This document shows, piece after piece, positions 53,761 to 63,182 of a stretch of DNA of 64,000 bases. A program made the translations under genes and the position numbers. Numbering within the stretch: position 1 is the stretch's first letter; each line of letters begins with the position of its first letter. The stretch comes from Bacillus sp. (in: firmicutes) (GTDB lineage: Bacteria > Bacillota > Bacilli > Bacillales > Bacillaceae_J): contig DUSF01000054.1 of the NCBI GenBank assembly GCA_012842745.1, positions 62,001-126,000 on the forward strand, given 5' to 3'. Below the pieces are notes generated by a model. The model was not told the DNA's origin. It saw nothing but the letters and a program-made list of their open reading frames with translations, and searched no databases.

Positions 53761-54303
53761 TTAACCTTCGAAACTATTAGATCGCGGTACAGTGATTTTT
53801 GATCTTTTTAGGATGGCGGAAACGATTGGATAAATGACAATCATGGCCACAGTATTAAAAACTGTAGTAGGTAAAACTACCGTTGTGAATAAAGCTAAGA
53901 ATGATGCACCGCCGGGCAATCCAAAAAGAATCATCACTGAGCCAAGAAATACAGTTCCGCTAATCATTGTGCCAATGGCAGTTAAGACAGCTGCTGATGC
54001 AACAGATTGATTCAATTTTCTTACAGCAAGGAAAAGCCCAAAGAATAAGAACGCTGTAATTGGTTTATCAATCATATTGGCAACTTGACCGCCTAGGAAA
54101 TTAGTTGTTAGTGCTGATACGATGCCTGTTGCAATTGCTAAAACAAAAACATTTTTCTTTTCTGGAAATAGCATGATTCCTAGAAACATCATCGTTAGAA
54201 GCATATCAGGTTTCATCCCGAAAAGAATAGGTGGCACTACAGCGTGTAAAACAGCTCCAATCCCAATTAACATTGCTAATGACACAAGTACTTTCGTATT
54301 CAT
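53761..54303 (-). CDS. trpP: Tryptophan transporter TrpP (YhaG)
   Basis: The 180-residue membrane protein has about five hydrophobic helices (VLVSLAMLIGIGAVLHAV, LLTMMFLGIMLFP, FVLAIATGIVSALTTNFLGG). Size and gene position match TrpP, a tryptophan uptake protein of Bacillus. Its leader carries a series of NAG triplets at five-base intervals overlapping the ribosome site, exactly the layout of a TRAP-binding site, which strongly supports the tryptophan assignment. Confidence 0.9.
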   Translation of the reverse strand: MNTKVLVSLAMLIGIGAVLHAVVPPILFGMKPDMLLTMMFLGIMLFPEKKNVFVLAIATGIVSALTTNFLGGQVANMIDKPITAFLFFGLFLAVRKLNQSVASAAVLTAIGTMISGTVFLGSVMILFGLPGGASFLALFTTVVLPTTVFNTVAMIVIYPIVSAILKRSKITVPRSNSFEG

Positions 54304-54305
54304 TT

Positions 54306-54339
54306 CTCATCTCTCCTCGTCTAATCTAAACTTTTTCTT
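54306..54339 (-). promoter_or_regulatory. TRAP (MtrB)-binding site over the trpP ribosome site
   Basis: On the minus strand seven triplets AAG, AAG, UAG, UAG, GAG, GAG, GAG follow one another with spacers of 3, 2, 2, 2, 2 and 2 bases and end two bases before the ATG. TRAP with bound tryptophan wraps such (G/U)AG repeats, so it would cover the ribosome site and stop trpP translation when tryptophan is plentiful. Confidence 0.82.
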
Positions 54340-54415
54340 TCCAATAGTGCCCTCATGACCTATTGCGAAAGTTATTATTATTTTATCAAATTTTTTAATT
54401 GTTTGGAAGGGTAAC

Positions 54416-55498
54416 TTAGTGCTTTGCTTTAAATGAAAGCATGTAATCACGTAAAGCTTCACAAGCTTCGATTGGAACCGCATTATAGATTGATGCGCGG
54501 CAGCCGCCAACAGAACGATGGCCGTTCAAACCAACGAAGCCAGCTTCTTTTGCACCTGCTAAAAATTCTTTTGAAAGCTCATCATTTGTCAGTGTAAACG
54601 TTACATTCATGTTTGAACGGCTGCCAGGCAGTGCATGCGCTGAGTAGAAGCCTTCACTTTCATCTATTGTATTGTACAGAATAGAAGCTTTTTGCTCGTT
54701 TATTTGTTGAATTTTCTCAACACCACCTAGCTCTTTTACCCAATTCAGTACAAGAGAAAGCATGTAGATGCCGAATGTTGGCGGCGTATTGTATAGTGAA
54801 TTGCTCTCTGTATGTGTACGATAATCAAGCATTGTTGCCAAGTTTTCAGGAATACGAGATAATAATTCCTTCTTCAGAATAACGACTGTTACACCTGATG
54901 GGCCAAGATTTTTCTGCGCCCCAGCGTAGATTAAAGAAAATTTCTCTACATCAAATGGGCGGCTTAAAATGTCGCTGGACATGTCGGCCATCACGTCGAT
55001 GTTGCCGAATGAAGGGAAGTCAGCCCATTGTGTTCCGTAAATCGTATTATTTGATGTAATATGCAAATAAGCAGGGTTCTCACTAAGCTTAATTTCTTCA
55101 AAGCTTGGGATAGACTTATATTTTGACTCTTTTGTAGAAGCGGCAATATGCGTTTGACCTAGTTTTTTCGCTTCTTGTAAAGCCTTTTCCGACCATGAAC
55201 CAGTTAAAACAAAGTTTGCAATTTGTCCTTCTTGTAAAAAATTCATTGGGATCATTGAAAATTGCAAGCTCGCTCCACCTTGTAAAAAGAGCACATCATA
55301 GTTTTCTGGGATATTTAATAGCTTTTTCAAAGTTGCTTGTGCGTTATTATGGACTGCCTCATATTCTTTGCTGCGGTGGCTAAGCTCCATTACTGACATT
55401 CCAGATCCTTTGAAATCGATAAGTTCAGCTTGTGCTTTTTGAAGAACTTCTAAAGGTAATGCAGATGGGCCAGCGTTAAAATTATAAGCGTGTTTCAA
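54416..55498 (-). CDS. serC: Phosphoserine aminotransferase
   Basis: The 360-residue class V PLP enzyme converts 3-phosphohydroxypyruvate to phosphoserine in serine synthesis. Visible features are NFNAGPSALPLEV at the start, the PLP lysine in YAGAQKNLGPSG (about residue 195) and the substrate-binding GLNGHRSVGGCRASIYNA near the C-terminus. AGGAGG precedes the ATG. I saw no T-box or other leader element upstream. Confidence 0.95.
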   Translation of the reverse strand: MKHAYNFNAGPSALPLEVLQKAQAELIDFKGSGMSVMELSHRSKEYEAVHNNAQATLKKLLNIPENYDVLFLQGGASLQFSMIPMNFLQEGQIANFVLTGSWSEKALQEAKKLGQTHIAASTKESKYKSIPSFEEIKLSENPAYLHITSNNTIYGTQWADFPSFGNIDVMADMSSDILSRPFDVEKFSLIYAGAQKNLGPSGVTVVILKKELLSRIPENLATMLDYRTHTESNSLYNTPPTFGIYMLSLVLNWVKELGGVEKIQQINEQKASILYNTIDESEGFYSAHALPGSRSNMNVTFTLTNDELSKEFLAGAKEAGFVGLNGHRSVGGCRASIYNAVPIEACEALRDYMLSFKAKH

Positions 55499-55596
55499 TG
55501 TAAAATCCTCCTCAAAAATAAAATCACATTTTTAATACTATCCTAACACGTTTTCGTGCCTTCGGCGTATTTATTTTTTTAATATTCGACGATTTT

Positions 55597-56025
55597 TTAT
55601 GATTTGACAATTCCATTTGAAATTTCTTTTGCTAAGTTTTGCAAATCCTCACCTGTATATTCGCTTGCGTGGGATTTTAACACCGTGCCATAGCCGTCGC
55701 CTTTACCGTAACGAGGAATAATATGAAGGTGTAAGTGAAACACTTCTTGCCCGGCTTTTTCTCCGGAATTACTGACAAGATTCAAATCGTCAATTTTTAA
55801 TTGGCTTTTTAAAGCATTTGTAATTTTAGGAACGACTGAAAACAGTTGTTCCGCTGTTTCTTTTGGCAAATCAAATAAGTTTTCATTATGCTTTTTTGGG
55901 ATAAGTAATGTATGTCCTTTCGTTAATTGCGAAATATCTAAAAAAGCTAATACATTTTCATCTTCATATACTTTTGCTGAAGGAATTTCTCCATTGACAA
56001 TTTTACAAAAAATACAATCTGACAT
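55597..56025 (-). CDS. hit: HIT family nucleotide-binding protein
   Basis: The 142-residue protein has the HIT active site HLHLHIIPRY near residue 98. The N-terminal CIFCKIVNGEIPS carries two cysteines that bind zinc in Hint-type members. Likely a nucleoside phosphoramidate or diadenosine polyphosphate hydrolase. The gene is divergent from ecsA as in B. subtilis. I start at ATG 56025; a TTG four codons upstream sits on the AAAGG ribosome site. Confidence 0.93.
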   Translation of the reverse strand: MSDCIFCKIVNGEIPSAKVYEDENVLAFLDISQLTKGHTLLIPKKHNENLFDLPKETAEQLFSVVPKITNALKSQLKIDDLNLVSNSGEKAGQEVFHLHLHIIPRYGKGDGYGTVLKSHASEYTGEDLQNLAKEISNGIVKS

Positions 56026-56115
56026 AAATAAGCCCAACCTTTCAATAGAAAATTTTTCTAATAAACATTATACAGAATTTTCGCTTCGTAAACCAAATAT
56101 GATTGTAGGTACACA

Positions 56116-56151
56116 AAAAAACAGGGCGTCTTAATGAGCGCCCTGTTTTTT
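56116..56151. terminator. Bidirectional terminator in the hit-ecsA gap
   Basis: AAAACAGGGCG pairs with CGCCCTGTTTT and is flanked by A and T runs. It would end leftward transcription through the neighbouring repeat array. Confidence 0.75.
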
Positions 56152-56194
56152 GAAGAGATTTGGGAGTTTGCTTTTTTGCGTCTAAAACTATAGT

Positions 56195-56336
56195 TTGTCT
56201 TTCACAGACACCTCATTTTCAAAGGAATAGTATCTAAATCAGTTATATGCCGATCGTAGACACCTCATTTTCAAATGGATTTAAGTTTTATTCAGCTTAT
56301 AAAGCAAATAAGTTGTCTTTCACAGACACCTCATTT
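56195..56336. repeat. Three spaced repeats, possible CRISPR remnant
   Basis: TTGTCTTTCACAGACACCTC continuing to CATTTTCAAA occurs at 56195-56223. Its last 18 bases recur at 56258-56275, and its first 24 bases recur at 56313-56336. Copies two and three are in register at 66 bases, which would mean a repeat of about 30 and a spacer of 36; copies one and two are 52 apart with a degraded 5' half. Each full copy holds a TGTCT/AGACA hairpin. No cas genes are in the window. Confidence 0.45.
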
Positions 56337-56571
56337 CGGATTAAAATGACGTTACTAAATCACCACTTAGATTGTTCATCGCCATCATCTCCCTCAAAAT
56401 TAGGATTACTGCTACTAACTTGTTGAACTCCCCTCTTCGTTTATTATGATAACCAGCAACGAGGAATCTATACATTTATTTTTTTAAAACTTGTCGGGAT
56501 TTAAAAAGTATCTTGTCAATGGAAAATTTGCTAAAATTATGGTGACTATGCTGTTAGAAAGGATAAGATCA

Positions 56572-57309
56572 ATGGCAAAATTACTTGAAGTTCATGATTT
56601 AACCGGCGGCTATACGAAAAAGCCTGTTATAGAAGAAGTAACATTTGAAGTAAAGCCTGGTGAAATTGTAGCGCTGATTGGTTTGAATGGAGCTGGAAAA
56701 AGTACAACAATAAAGCATATTATTGGTTTGATGGAGCCGAAAAGTGGCTCTGTTAAGATTAATGGTGCGACTTTTAAAGAAAATCGTGATGGTTATCGCA
56801 AGCAATTTACATATATTCCAGAAACGCCGATTTTATATGATGAATTAACTTTGTACGAGCATTTAGAACTTACAGCAATGGCTTACGGCCTTCAAAAAAA
56901 CGAATTTGAAGAGAGACTTGAACCTTTACTAAAAGAATTTCGCATGGAAAAGCGCTTGAAATGGTTTCCCGTTCATTTTTCTAAAGGAATGCGGCAAAAG
57001 GTGATGATTATGTGCGCCTTTCTTATTCATCCTAGTCTTTATATTGTCGATGAGCCCTTTGTAGGTTTAGACCCAGTTGGCATTCAATCCTTTCTTACGA
57101 TGATGGAAAAATCAAAGGAAAAGGGTGCTGGCATTTTAATGTCTACTCATATTTTATCGACAGCAGAAAAATATTGTGACCGTTTTGTCATTCTTCACGA
57201 TGGAAAAGTAAGAGCACAGGGAACGATGAATGATCTTCGCGAACAATTTCAGCGCCAAGACGCTTCATTAGATGATCTTTATTTACAGTTAACGAGGGAA
57301 GATTCATGA
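56572..57309 (+). CDS. ecsA: ABC transporter ATPase EcsA
   Basis: The 245-residue ATPase has Walker A GLNGAGKST, a signature reading FSKGMRQK, Walker B LYIVDEPFVGLDP and the switch STHIL. With EcsB it affects secretion, competence and intramembrane proteolysis by RasP in B. subtilis. I start at ATG 56572 (MAKLLEVHDL); the longer open frame upstream lacks a ribosome site and is not conserved in length. It overlaps ecsB by four bases. Confidence 0.92.
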   Translation: MAKLLEVHDLTGGYTKKPVIEEVTFEVKPGEIVALIGLNGAGKSTTIKHIIGLMEPKSGSVKINGATFKENRDGYRKQFTYIPETPILYDELTLYEHLELTAMAYGLQKNEFEERLEPLLKEFRMEKRLKWFPVHFSKGMRQKVMIMCAFLIHPSLYIVDEPFVGLDPVGIQSFLTMMEKSKEKGAGILMSTHILSTAEKYCDRFVILHDGKVRAQGTMNDLREQFQRQDASLDDLYLQLTREDS

Positions 57310-58535
57310 TTGATGCAAATAAGCTTTGGAAACAAAGATTTCAATTATATTTGAAGGATACGAGACGGTATTTACGGTTGATTTTTAATGACCATTTAAA
57401 ATTAGTATTGCTTTTTGCTGTTGGCGGTGGGGCTTATTATTATCAAAACTGGCTGAAAACACTGCCAGAAGATTTTCCAGCTGCTATCATTATTGCTTTG
57501 ATTGCTGCAGTTTTTTTAACACAAAGCCCGATTCAAACCCTTTTAAAGGAAGCGGATTTAGTTTTTCTCTTACCTGTTGAAACGGAGTTAAAGCCCTATT
57601 TTAGAAGGTCAATCATGTATTCCTATATGATTCAATGTTATTTGCTTATTTTTGTGATTGCTGCCTTAGGGCCTTTATATTTACACCAGTCTGATACATC
57701 AATTCAGAAATTACTACTTATTATTGTTATATTGTTAATAGTAAAGGGAGTTAACATTATAACGAGGTGGAATATGCAATTTTCGACAGATAAAGGCTCC
57801 TTACTAACAGATCAAATCGTGCGCTATATAATCAATGTAGCATTCGTTTATTTTCTAATGTCCGGTGCTAATTGGATTTATCCATTAGGAATTGGAGTGT
57901 TAGTTTTTCTTTTAGCGTTTTATTTTTCTTTTGCTACTAAAGGTAGGGGGTTAAATTGGGAAGGACTCATTGAAATTGAAGCACATCGAATGATGACTTT
58001 TTATCGGATTGCCAATATGTTTACAGATGTTCCGAAGCTTAAGGAAAAGGTTAAGAGAAGAAGCTGGCTGAATTGGTTGACAAGCCGTCTTCCCTTTGAA
58101 CAGCGGTCAACGTTTTCTTTTCTATATTATCGAACATTTTCGCGAACAAGTGATTATGTAGGTATTTATTTGCGATTACTTATCATTGGCAGCATTCTTC
58201 TTTATTTTCTGCCGTTAGGCTATAGTAAATTATTCGTGTTGCTGCTATTTGTGTACCTTTCAGGATTTCAATTGCTACCATTATACAGGCACCATTCTTT
58301 AAAAATTTGGATTGATTTATATCCTATTTCAACGGAAGTGCGCCGTGCGAATTTTTTACAAATGCTCTTTTCTTTACTGTTAGTAAAAAGCGTGTTCTTT
58401 TCGCTTGTTATCTTTTTTACAGGTGATTTGATTCTCGGCTTTATCGCTGTTGGCGCAAGTTTTGTATTTACATACTTTTTTACGTTTTCCTATGTGAAAA
58501 AGAAATTGCTCAAGCAGGAAACATTATTCAATTAA
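57306..58535 (+). CDS. ecsB: ABC transporter permease EcsB
   Basis: The 409-residue membrane protein has about nine to ten hydrophobic helices in two blocks separated by a basic cytoplasmic segment (KEKVKRRSWLNWLTSRLPFE). Size and position fit EcsB. Translation is coupled to ecsA by ATGA. In B. subtilis ecsC follows; here a site-2-protease-like gene takes that place. Confidence 0.9.
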   Translation: MIDANKLWKQRFQLYLKDTRRYLRLIFNDHLKLVLLFAVGGGAYYYQNWLKTLPEDFPAAIIIALIAAVFLTQSPIQTLLKEADLVFLLPVETELKPYFRRSIMYSYMIQCYLLIFVIAALGPLYLHQSDTSIQKLLLIIVILLIVKGVNIITRWNMQFSTDKGSLLTDQIVRYIINVAFVYFLMSGANWIYPLGIGVLVFLLAFYFSFATKGRGLNWEGLIEIEAHRMMTFYRIANMFTDVPKLKEKVKRRSWLNWLTSRLPFEQRSTFSFLYYRTFSRTSDYVGIYLRLLIIGSILLYFLPLGYSKLFVLLLFVYLSGFQLLPLYRHHSLKIWIDLYPISTEVRRANFLQMLFSLLLVKSVFFSLVIFFTGDLILGFIAVGASFVFTYFFTFSYVKKKLLKQETLFN

Positions 58536-58562
58536 TAAAAAAAATTCGTAAGGATGAAAAAA

Positions 58563-59231
58563 ATGGATCGTTTTTTAGCTTTTCCGTTAGAGCAAATACC
58601 TTTATTAATAATTGCACTTGCCATTGCTTTATCAGTTCATGAATTTGCCCATGCTTATGTTGCCTATCGTTTTGGCGATCCAACCGCTAAAAATCAAGGC
58701 AGGTTAACTTTATCGCCATTAGCCCATTTAGATATTTTCGGAACGATTATGATTTTGATTGCGGGGTTTGGCTGGGCCAAGCCTGTTCCTGTAAACCGTT
58801 TTTATTTTAAACAGCCGAGACTTGCAAGCGTCCTCGTTTCGCTTGCAGGACCATTTAGTAATTTACTGCTTGTCTTCATTGGGTTTATATTGTGGTATAG
58901 TTTAATGATGAGCGGAGTGTTTGCCGGGTTACCAAGCAATGTTACTGAGACAATCTATCAGTTTTTTAATTTATTTATTTTATTGAATATTGTTTTATTT
59001 ATTTTTAATTTAATGCCGTTTCCGCCCTTAGACGGTTATCGTGTGCTAGAAGACCTTTCGTCTCCCAATATAAGAGCGAAGCTGACACAGTACGAAAATT
59101 ACGGAATTTTGATTTTGTTAATACTAGTTATTACACCGCTAAATCAATATACGATTACGCCGGTTTTTCATAAAGTGATTCCTTTTGTTTTTACATCAGT
59201 GAAAGACATTTTTAATCATTTATTTAACTAG
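58563..59231 (+). CDS. Site-2 protease family (M50) membrane metallopeptidase
   Basis: The 222-residue protein has the zinc motif HEFAH (about residue 26), the third-ligand motif FNLMPFPPLDGYR and about six membrane helices, as in short YwhC-type M50 proteases without a PDZ domain. ATG 58563 is seven bases after AAGGAT; the ATG three codons before overlaps that site. It follows ecsB by 27 bases in the same direction and may be co-transcribed. That is notable because Ecs is required for another M50 protease, RasP, in B. subtilis. Confidence 0.88.
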   Translation: MDRFLAFPLEQIPLLIIALAIALSVHEFAHAYVAYRFGDPTAKNQGRLTLSPLAHLDIFGTIMILIAGFGWAKPVPVNRFYFKQPRLASVLVSLAGPFSNLLLVFIGFILWYSLMMSGVFAGLPSNVTETIYQFFNLFILLNIVLFIFNLMPFPPLDGYRVLEDLSSPNIRAKLTQYENYGILILLILVITPLNQYTITPVFHKVIPFVFTSVKDIFNHLFN

Positions 59232-59405
59232 AGTGGTTGGACAATTAGAACATTTTATGACATATTGGCATTGTATATATACATTAAATAATATGTTAGG
59301 CTATAGTTGTAATTAGTGGCCAAAAAATATACATACAATAAGCATGTTAACTGTTGCTATGAAATGCTAAAAAATAGAGGCAGTGGAAAGGTGAGGAACT
59401 AAATA

Positions 59406-60455
59406 ATGAGTAATCGCGTAATTAATGATACTTTATTAAGAGCGGCAAGAGGTGAAAAAACGGATTATGTACCGTGCTGGTATATGCGTCAGGCGGGACG
59501 TTCACAGCCGGAATACCGCGCTTTAAAGGAAAAGTATTCTTTATTTGAAATTACCCATCAGCCTGAGCTATGTGCTTATGTAACAAAGCTACCAGTTGAT
59601 CAATATAATGTTGACGCAGCTATCCTTTATAAAGATATTATGACACCACTTCCTGCCCTTGGTATCGATGTGGAGATAAAAGGTGGGATTGGACCTGTTA
59701 TATCAAACCCAGTTCGTGGCATTGAAGATGTGGAAAGACTTGGGGAAATTAATCCCGAAGAAGATGTTCCATACGTACTAGATACGATTAAATTATTAGT
59801 AAACGAGCAATTGGATGTACCGTTAATTGGCTTTGCTGGTGCTCCTTTTACACTTGCAAGCTATATGATTGAAGGCGGACCTTCTAAAAATTATAATAAA
59901 ACGAAAGCATTTATGTATTCACAGCCGGATGCTTGGTTTAAGCTAATGGACAAGCTAGCGGCGATGACAGTTACATATGTAAAAGCGCAAATCGATGCTG
60001 GCGCGAAGGCGATTCAAATTTTTGATTCCTGGGTAGGAGCGCTAAATGTGGCAGATTATCGCGTCTTTATTAAACCAGTGATGACAAGAATTTTTACAGA
60101 GCTTCGTGAAATGAATGTTCCATTAATTATGTTTGGTGTTGGCGCAAGCCATCTTGTTCATGAGTGGAATGATTTGCCATTAGATGTGGTTGGTTTAGAT
60201 TGGCGATTACCGATTTCTGAAGCAAGAAGAATGGGCATTACAAAGACAGTTCAAGGAAATTTAGACCCAGCAATTTTACTTGCGCCATGGAATGTGATTG
60301 AAGAAAGAGCGAAAGAGATTCTTGATCAAGGAATGGCCCAGCCTGGCTACATTTTCAATCTTGGTCATGGTGTATTCCCAGATGTGCAAGTTGAAACATT
60401 AAAGAAATTAACAACATTCATTCATGAGTATTCAGCTGAAAAGCTAAGTAAATAG
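59406..60455 (+). CDS. hemE: Uroporphyrinogen III decarboxylase
   Basis: The 349-residue cytosolic enzyme decarboxylates uroporphyrinogen III to coproporphyrinogen III in haem synthesis. Signatures are [15 protein letters not shown] (substrate-binding arginines), [19 protein letters not shown] and [17 protein letters not shown] precedes the ATG. First gene of hemEHY. Confidence 0.96.
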   Translation: MSNRVINDTLLRAARGEKTDYVPCWYMRQAGRSQPEYRALKEKYSLFEITHQPELCAYVTKLPVDQYNVDAAILYKDIMTPLPALGIDVEIKGGIGPVISNPVRGIEDVERLGEINPEEDVPYVLDTIKLLVNEQLDVPLIGFAGAPFTLASYMIEGGPSKNYNKTKAFMYSQPDAWFKLMDKLAAMTVTYVKAQIDAGAKAIQIFDSWVGALNVADYRVFIKPVMTRIFTELREMNVPLIMFGVGASHLVHEWNDLPLDVVGLDWRLPISEARRMGITKTVQGNLDPAILLAPWNVIEERAKEILDQGMAQPGYIFNLGHGVFPDVQVETLKKLTTFIHEYSAEKLSK

Positions 60456-60470
60456 GGAATATGAAATTGA

Positions 60471-60500
60471 AAGGCTGACTTGTAGGAAGGAGTCAGCCTT
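60471..60500 (+). terminator. Hairpin between hemE and hemH
   Basis: AAGGCTGACT pairs perfectly with AGTCAGCCTT. The T tract is poor, so it may be a processing or partial attenuation site rather than a strong terminator. Confidence 0.5.
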
Positions 60501-60524
60501 TACTGACTTATTAGAGGTGAGCGA

Positions 60525-61472
60525 ATGGCTAAAAAGAAAATCGGTTTGCTTGTGATGGCCTATGGGACTCCATATAAAGAAGAAGATATTGAACGGTATT
60601 ATACCCATATTCGCCGCGGCAGAAAGCCAACTGTAGAAATGCTAAAGGATCTTCAAGATCGATACAATGCTATCGGTGGAATTTCTCCGTTAGCGAAAAT
60701 TACAATGAAACAAGCAGAAGCCCTTGAAGCGAAGTTAAATGAACAGCATCAAGATCTTGAATTTAAAATGTATTTGGGACTAAAGCATATTGAGCCCTTT
60801 GTGGAGGATGCAGTTAAAATGATGAAAAATGACGGGATTGAAGAAGCAATCGGCCTAGTACTTGCCCCACATTTTTCTACCTTTAGCGTGAAGTCTTACA
60901 ATGGTCGTGCCGAGGAAGAAGCAGAACGGCTCGGCGGGTTAAAGCTTCATTTTATTGAATCTTGGTATAAAGAGCCTTTATTCATCGATTTTTGGGCTGA
61001 AAATATTAAATCTATTTATAGTAAGATGTCAAGTGAGGAAAGGGAAAAAGCTGTATTAATTGTTTCTGCCCACAGCTTACCGGAAAAGATTTTAAACATG
61101 GGCGACCCATATCCAGAGCAGCTTGAAGAAACTGCAAAGCTAATGACGGAAAAGTCAGGGGTTTGTAATTATGAAATTGGCTGGCAAAGTGCAGGCAATA
61201 CACCAGACCCGTGGTTAGGGCCTGATGTTCAAGATTTAACAAGAGACCTATTTGAGCATAAGGGCTATAAATCTTTTGTATATGCGCCCGTTGGCTTTGT
61301 CGCAGACCATTTAGAAGTATTATACGATAATGATATTGAGTGTAAGAATATTACTGATGAATTAGGTGTTACATATTATAGACCTGAAATGCCTAATGCG
61401 AATCCGAAGTTTATTGAGGCTTTGAGCAATGTAGTCACGAAAAAACTGAAAGAAGTAGGCGGATCATTGTGA
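60525..61472 (+). CDS. hemH: Ferrochelatase (coproporphyrin type)
   Basis: The 315-residue enzyme inserts iron into the porphyrin; in Firmicutes the substrate is coproporphyrin III (CpfC). Catalytic His lies in VSAHSLPE and the acidic metal-site residue in ADHLEVLYD. The N-terminal MAYGTPY and the [12 protein letters not shown] segments are typical. It overlaps hemY by four bases (GTGA). Confidence 0.96.
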   Translation: MAKKKIGLLVMAYGTPYKEEDIERYYTHIRRGRKPTVEMLKDLQDRYNAIGGISPLAKITMKQAEALEAKLNEQHQDLEFKMYLGLKHIEPFVEDAVKMMKNDGIEEAIGLVLAPHFSTFSVKSYNGRAEEEAERLGGLKLHFIESWYKEPLFIDFWAENIKSIYSKMSSEEREKAVLIVSAHSLPEKILNMGDPYPEQLEETAKLMTEKSGVCNYEIGWQSAGNTPDPWLGPDVQDLTRDLFEHKGYKSFVYAPVGFVADHLEVLYDNDIECKNITDELGVTYYRPEMPNANPKFIEALSNVVTKKLKEVGGSL

Positions 61473-62890
61473 AGATAGAAAAGAAAAAAGTTGTCGTCAT
61501 TGGCGGTGGCATTGCTGGAATCACAGCTGCTTATTATTTGCAAAAAGAGACTAGTGAGAAAAATCTTCCGATTGAAACTGTTTTAATCGAGGCATCAGAG
61601 CGCTTAGGCGGGAAGGTGCAAACGTATACTGAAAATGGCTATGTGATTGAAAAAGGGCCTGATTCATTTTTAGCAAGGAAAAAAAGTGCTTCTAAGCTTG
61701 CGGAAGAAGCAGGATTAAAGGACCAATTAGTAAGTAATGGAACAGGGAAATCGTATATTTTAGTTAAAGACAAGCTTCATTCAATGCCAGGTGGCGCCAT
61801 CATGGGGATTCCGACGAAAATTGCTCCATTTGCAAAATCTGGAATGTTCAGCCCACTTGGCAAGCTCCGAGCAGGTGGGGATTTTATCCTCCCGCCTTCA
61901 AAGGTGAAAGGTGACCAATCGCTAGGGGGATTTTTCAGAAGAAGATTTGGTAATGAGGTTGTAGACCATTTGATTGAACCTCTTCTTTCTGGTATTTATG
62001 CTGGTGATATCGATCAAATGAGTTTAATGGCAACATTTCCGCAATTTTATGAAGTGGAGCAAAAACATCGTAGCTTAATTTTAGGGATGAAAAAAGCAAC
62101 GCCACAGCCTAAGCCGGCTTCTAGTAAAGCCCAAACAGGAAAAAAAAGCGGTGGCATGTTTTTGTCGTTAAAGAGTGGACTTGAATCATTAGTTCAAGCG
62201 CTTGAAGCAAAGCTAAATCCTGAATTGGTAATGAAAGGTGTATCGGTTGAAGAGGTTAGTCGCAAAGAAAATCAATATGTGTTAAAGCTGTCAACAGGGG
62301 AAGAAATGGTGGCAGACAGCATAGTTGTTTGCATACCACATAAACAAACGGCGCACATTTTTTCTAATTATTCATTTTTTGCGCCATTCAATTCTATTCC
62401 ATCAACATCAGTTGCTAATGTTGCCATGGCCTTTCCTGAATCAGCAGTTAAAAATGACATTGATGGCACGGGGTTTATTATTTCGCGTGACAGCGGCTAT
62501 TCGATGACTGCTGTTACATGGACACATAAAAAATGGCCGCACTCAGCACCAAAGGGTAAAGCGCTGTTGCGTTGTTATGTCGGTAGACCAGGCGATGAAG
62601 AAATTGTGAGCCGCTCCGATGAGGAAATTATTCAAATCGTTCTCAAGGAATTAAATAAAACGATGAACATCACATCAAAGCCGGAACTTGCCGTTATTAC
62701 AAGATGGCCTGATTCAATGCCACAATATACTGTTGGGCATAAACAACGGATGAACGAAATTACTGAAAAAATGCGTAAAGACCTACCGGGGGTGTTTTTA
62801 GCAGGGGCATCTTATGTAGGATTAGGCGTACCAGATTGTATTGATCAAGGTGAGGAAGCGGTTAAGCTTGTGTTGGAGTATTTGAAATAG
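61469..62890 (+). CDS. hemY: Coproporphyrinogen/protoporphyrinogen III oxidase HemY
   Basis: The 473-residue FAD enzyme starts with GTG inside the end of hemH. The N-terminal dinucleotide motif [13 protein letters not shown] and the C-terminal FAD segment [20 protein letters not shown] are intact. In Gram-positive bacteria it acts as coproporphyrinogen oxidase (CgoX) in the coproporphyrin-dependent haem pathway together with HemH and HemQ; hemQ is not in the window. Confidence 0.95.
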   Translation: MKIEKKKVVVIGGGIAGITAAYYLQKETSEKNLPIETVLIEASERLGGKVQTYTENGYVIEKGPDSFLARKKSASKLAEEAGLKDQLVSNGTGKSYILVKDKLHSMPGGAIMGIPTKIAPFAKSGMFSPLGKLRAGGDFILPPSKVKGDQSLGGFFRRRFGNEVVDHLIEPLLSGIYAGDIDQMSLMATFPQFYEVEQKHRSLILGMKKATPQPKPASSKAQTGKKSGGMFLSLKSGLESLVQALEAKLNPELVMKGVSVEEVSRKENQYVLKLSTGEEMVADSIVVCIPHKQTAHIFSNYSFFAPFNSIPSTSVANVAMAFPESAVKNDIDGTGFIISRDSGYSMTAVTWTHKKWPHSAPKGKALLRCYVGRPGDEEIVSRSDEEIIQIVLKELNKTMNITSKPELAVITRWPDSMPQYTVGHKQRMNEITEKMRKDLPGVFLAGASYVGLGVPDCIDQGEEAVKLVLEYLK

Positions 62891-62935
62891 TTTAATTTAA
62901 ATATCAATTTATTTTTTGTTTGAATTTGGTATGGG

Positions 62936-62963
62936 AGAGCCTCGGTTTCGGGGCTCTTTTTTT
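62936..62963 (+). terminator. Terminator of hemEHY
   Basis: AGAGCC pairs with GGCTCT around ten bases and is followed by a run of seven further T residues. Confidence 0.8.
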
Positions 62964-63182
62964 GCTATTCTGATTTAGGAAAGTGCTGGTATTTTTGAGT
63001 GAATCTTATAAATTTATGTCCTATTTTAAAAAATCTAAAAAATAGATAGCTTACTTTAGTATCAATATAGTACAATGGTCCTAGATCAGTTAGGTATTTA
63101 TACCTATAAATGAGTGATACATAAGTATTAAGGGCTATGTTTCAGGTTGGGAAATTTTACAGACGGAAAGGAGTATATTTTT

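Larger units (their letters stand above)
56026..56571. other. Long intergenic region between hit and ecsA
   Basis: These 546 bases contain a bidirectional hairpin (56116-56151) and three spaced repeats (56195-56336). The rest is AT-rich with no gene that I can support. A terminator between divergent genes suggests that something transcribed once lay here. Confidence 0.6.

Noticed and set aside
55499-55596. A T-box or other leader element upstream of serC
   Set aside because: The gap is short and has neither the T-box bulge sequence nor a terminator.
62964-63182. A cyclic-di-GMP riboswitch before the chemoreceptor-like gene
   Set aside because: The conserved GEMM core motifs were not found.
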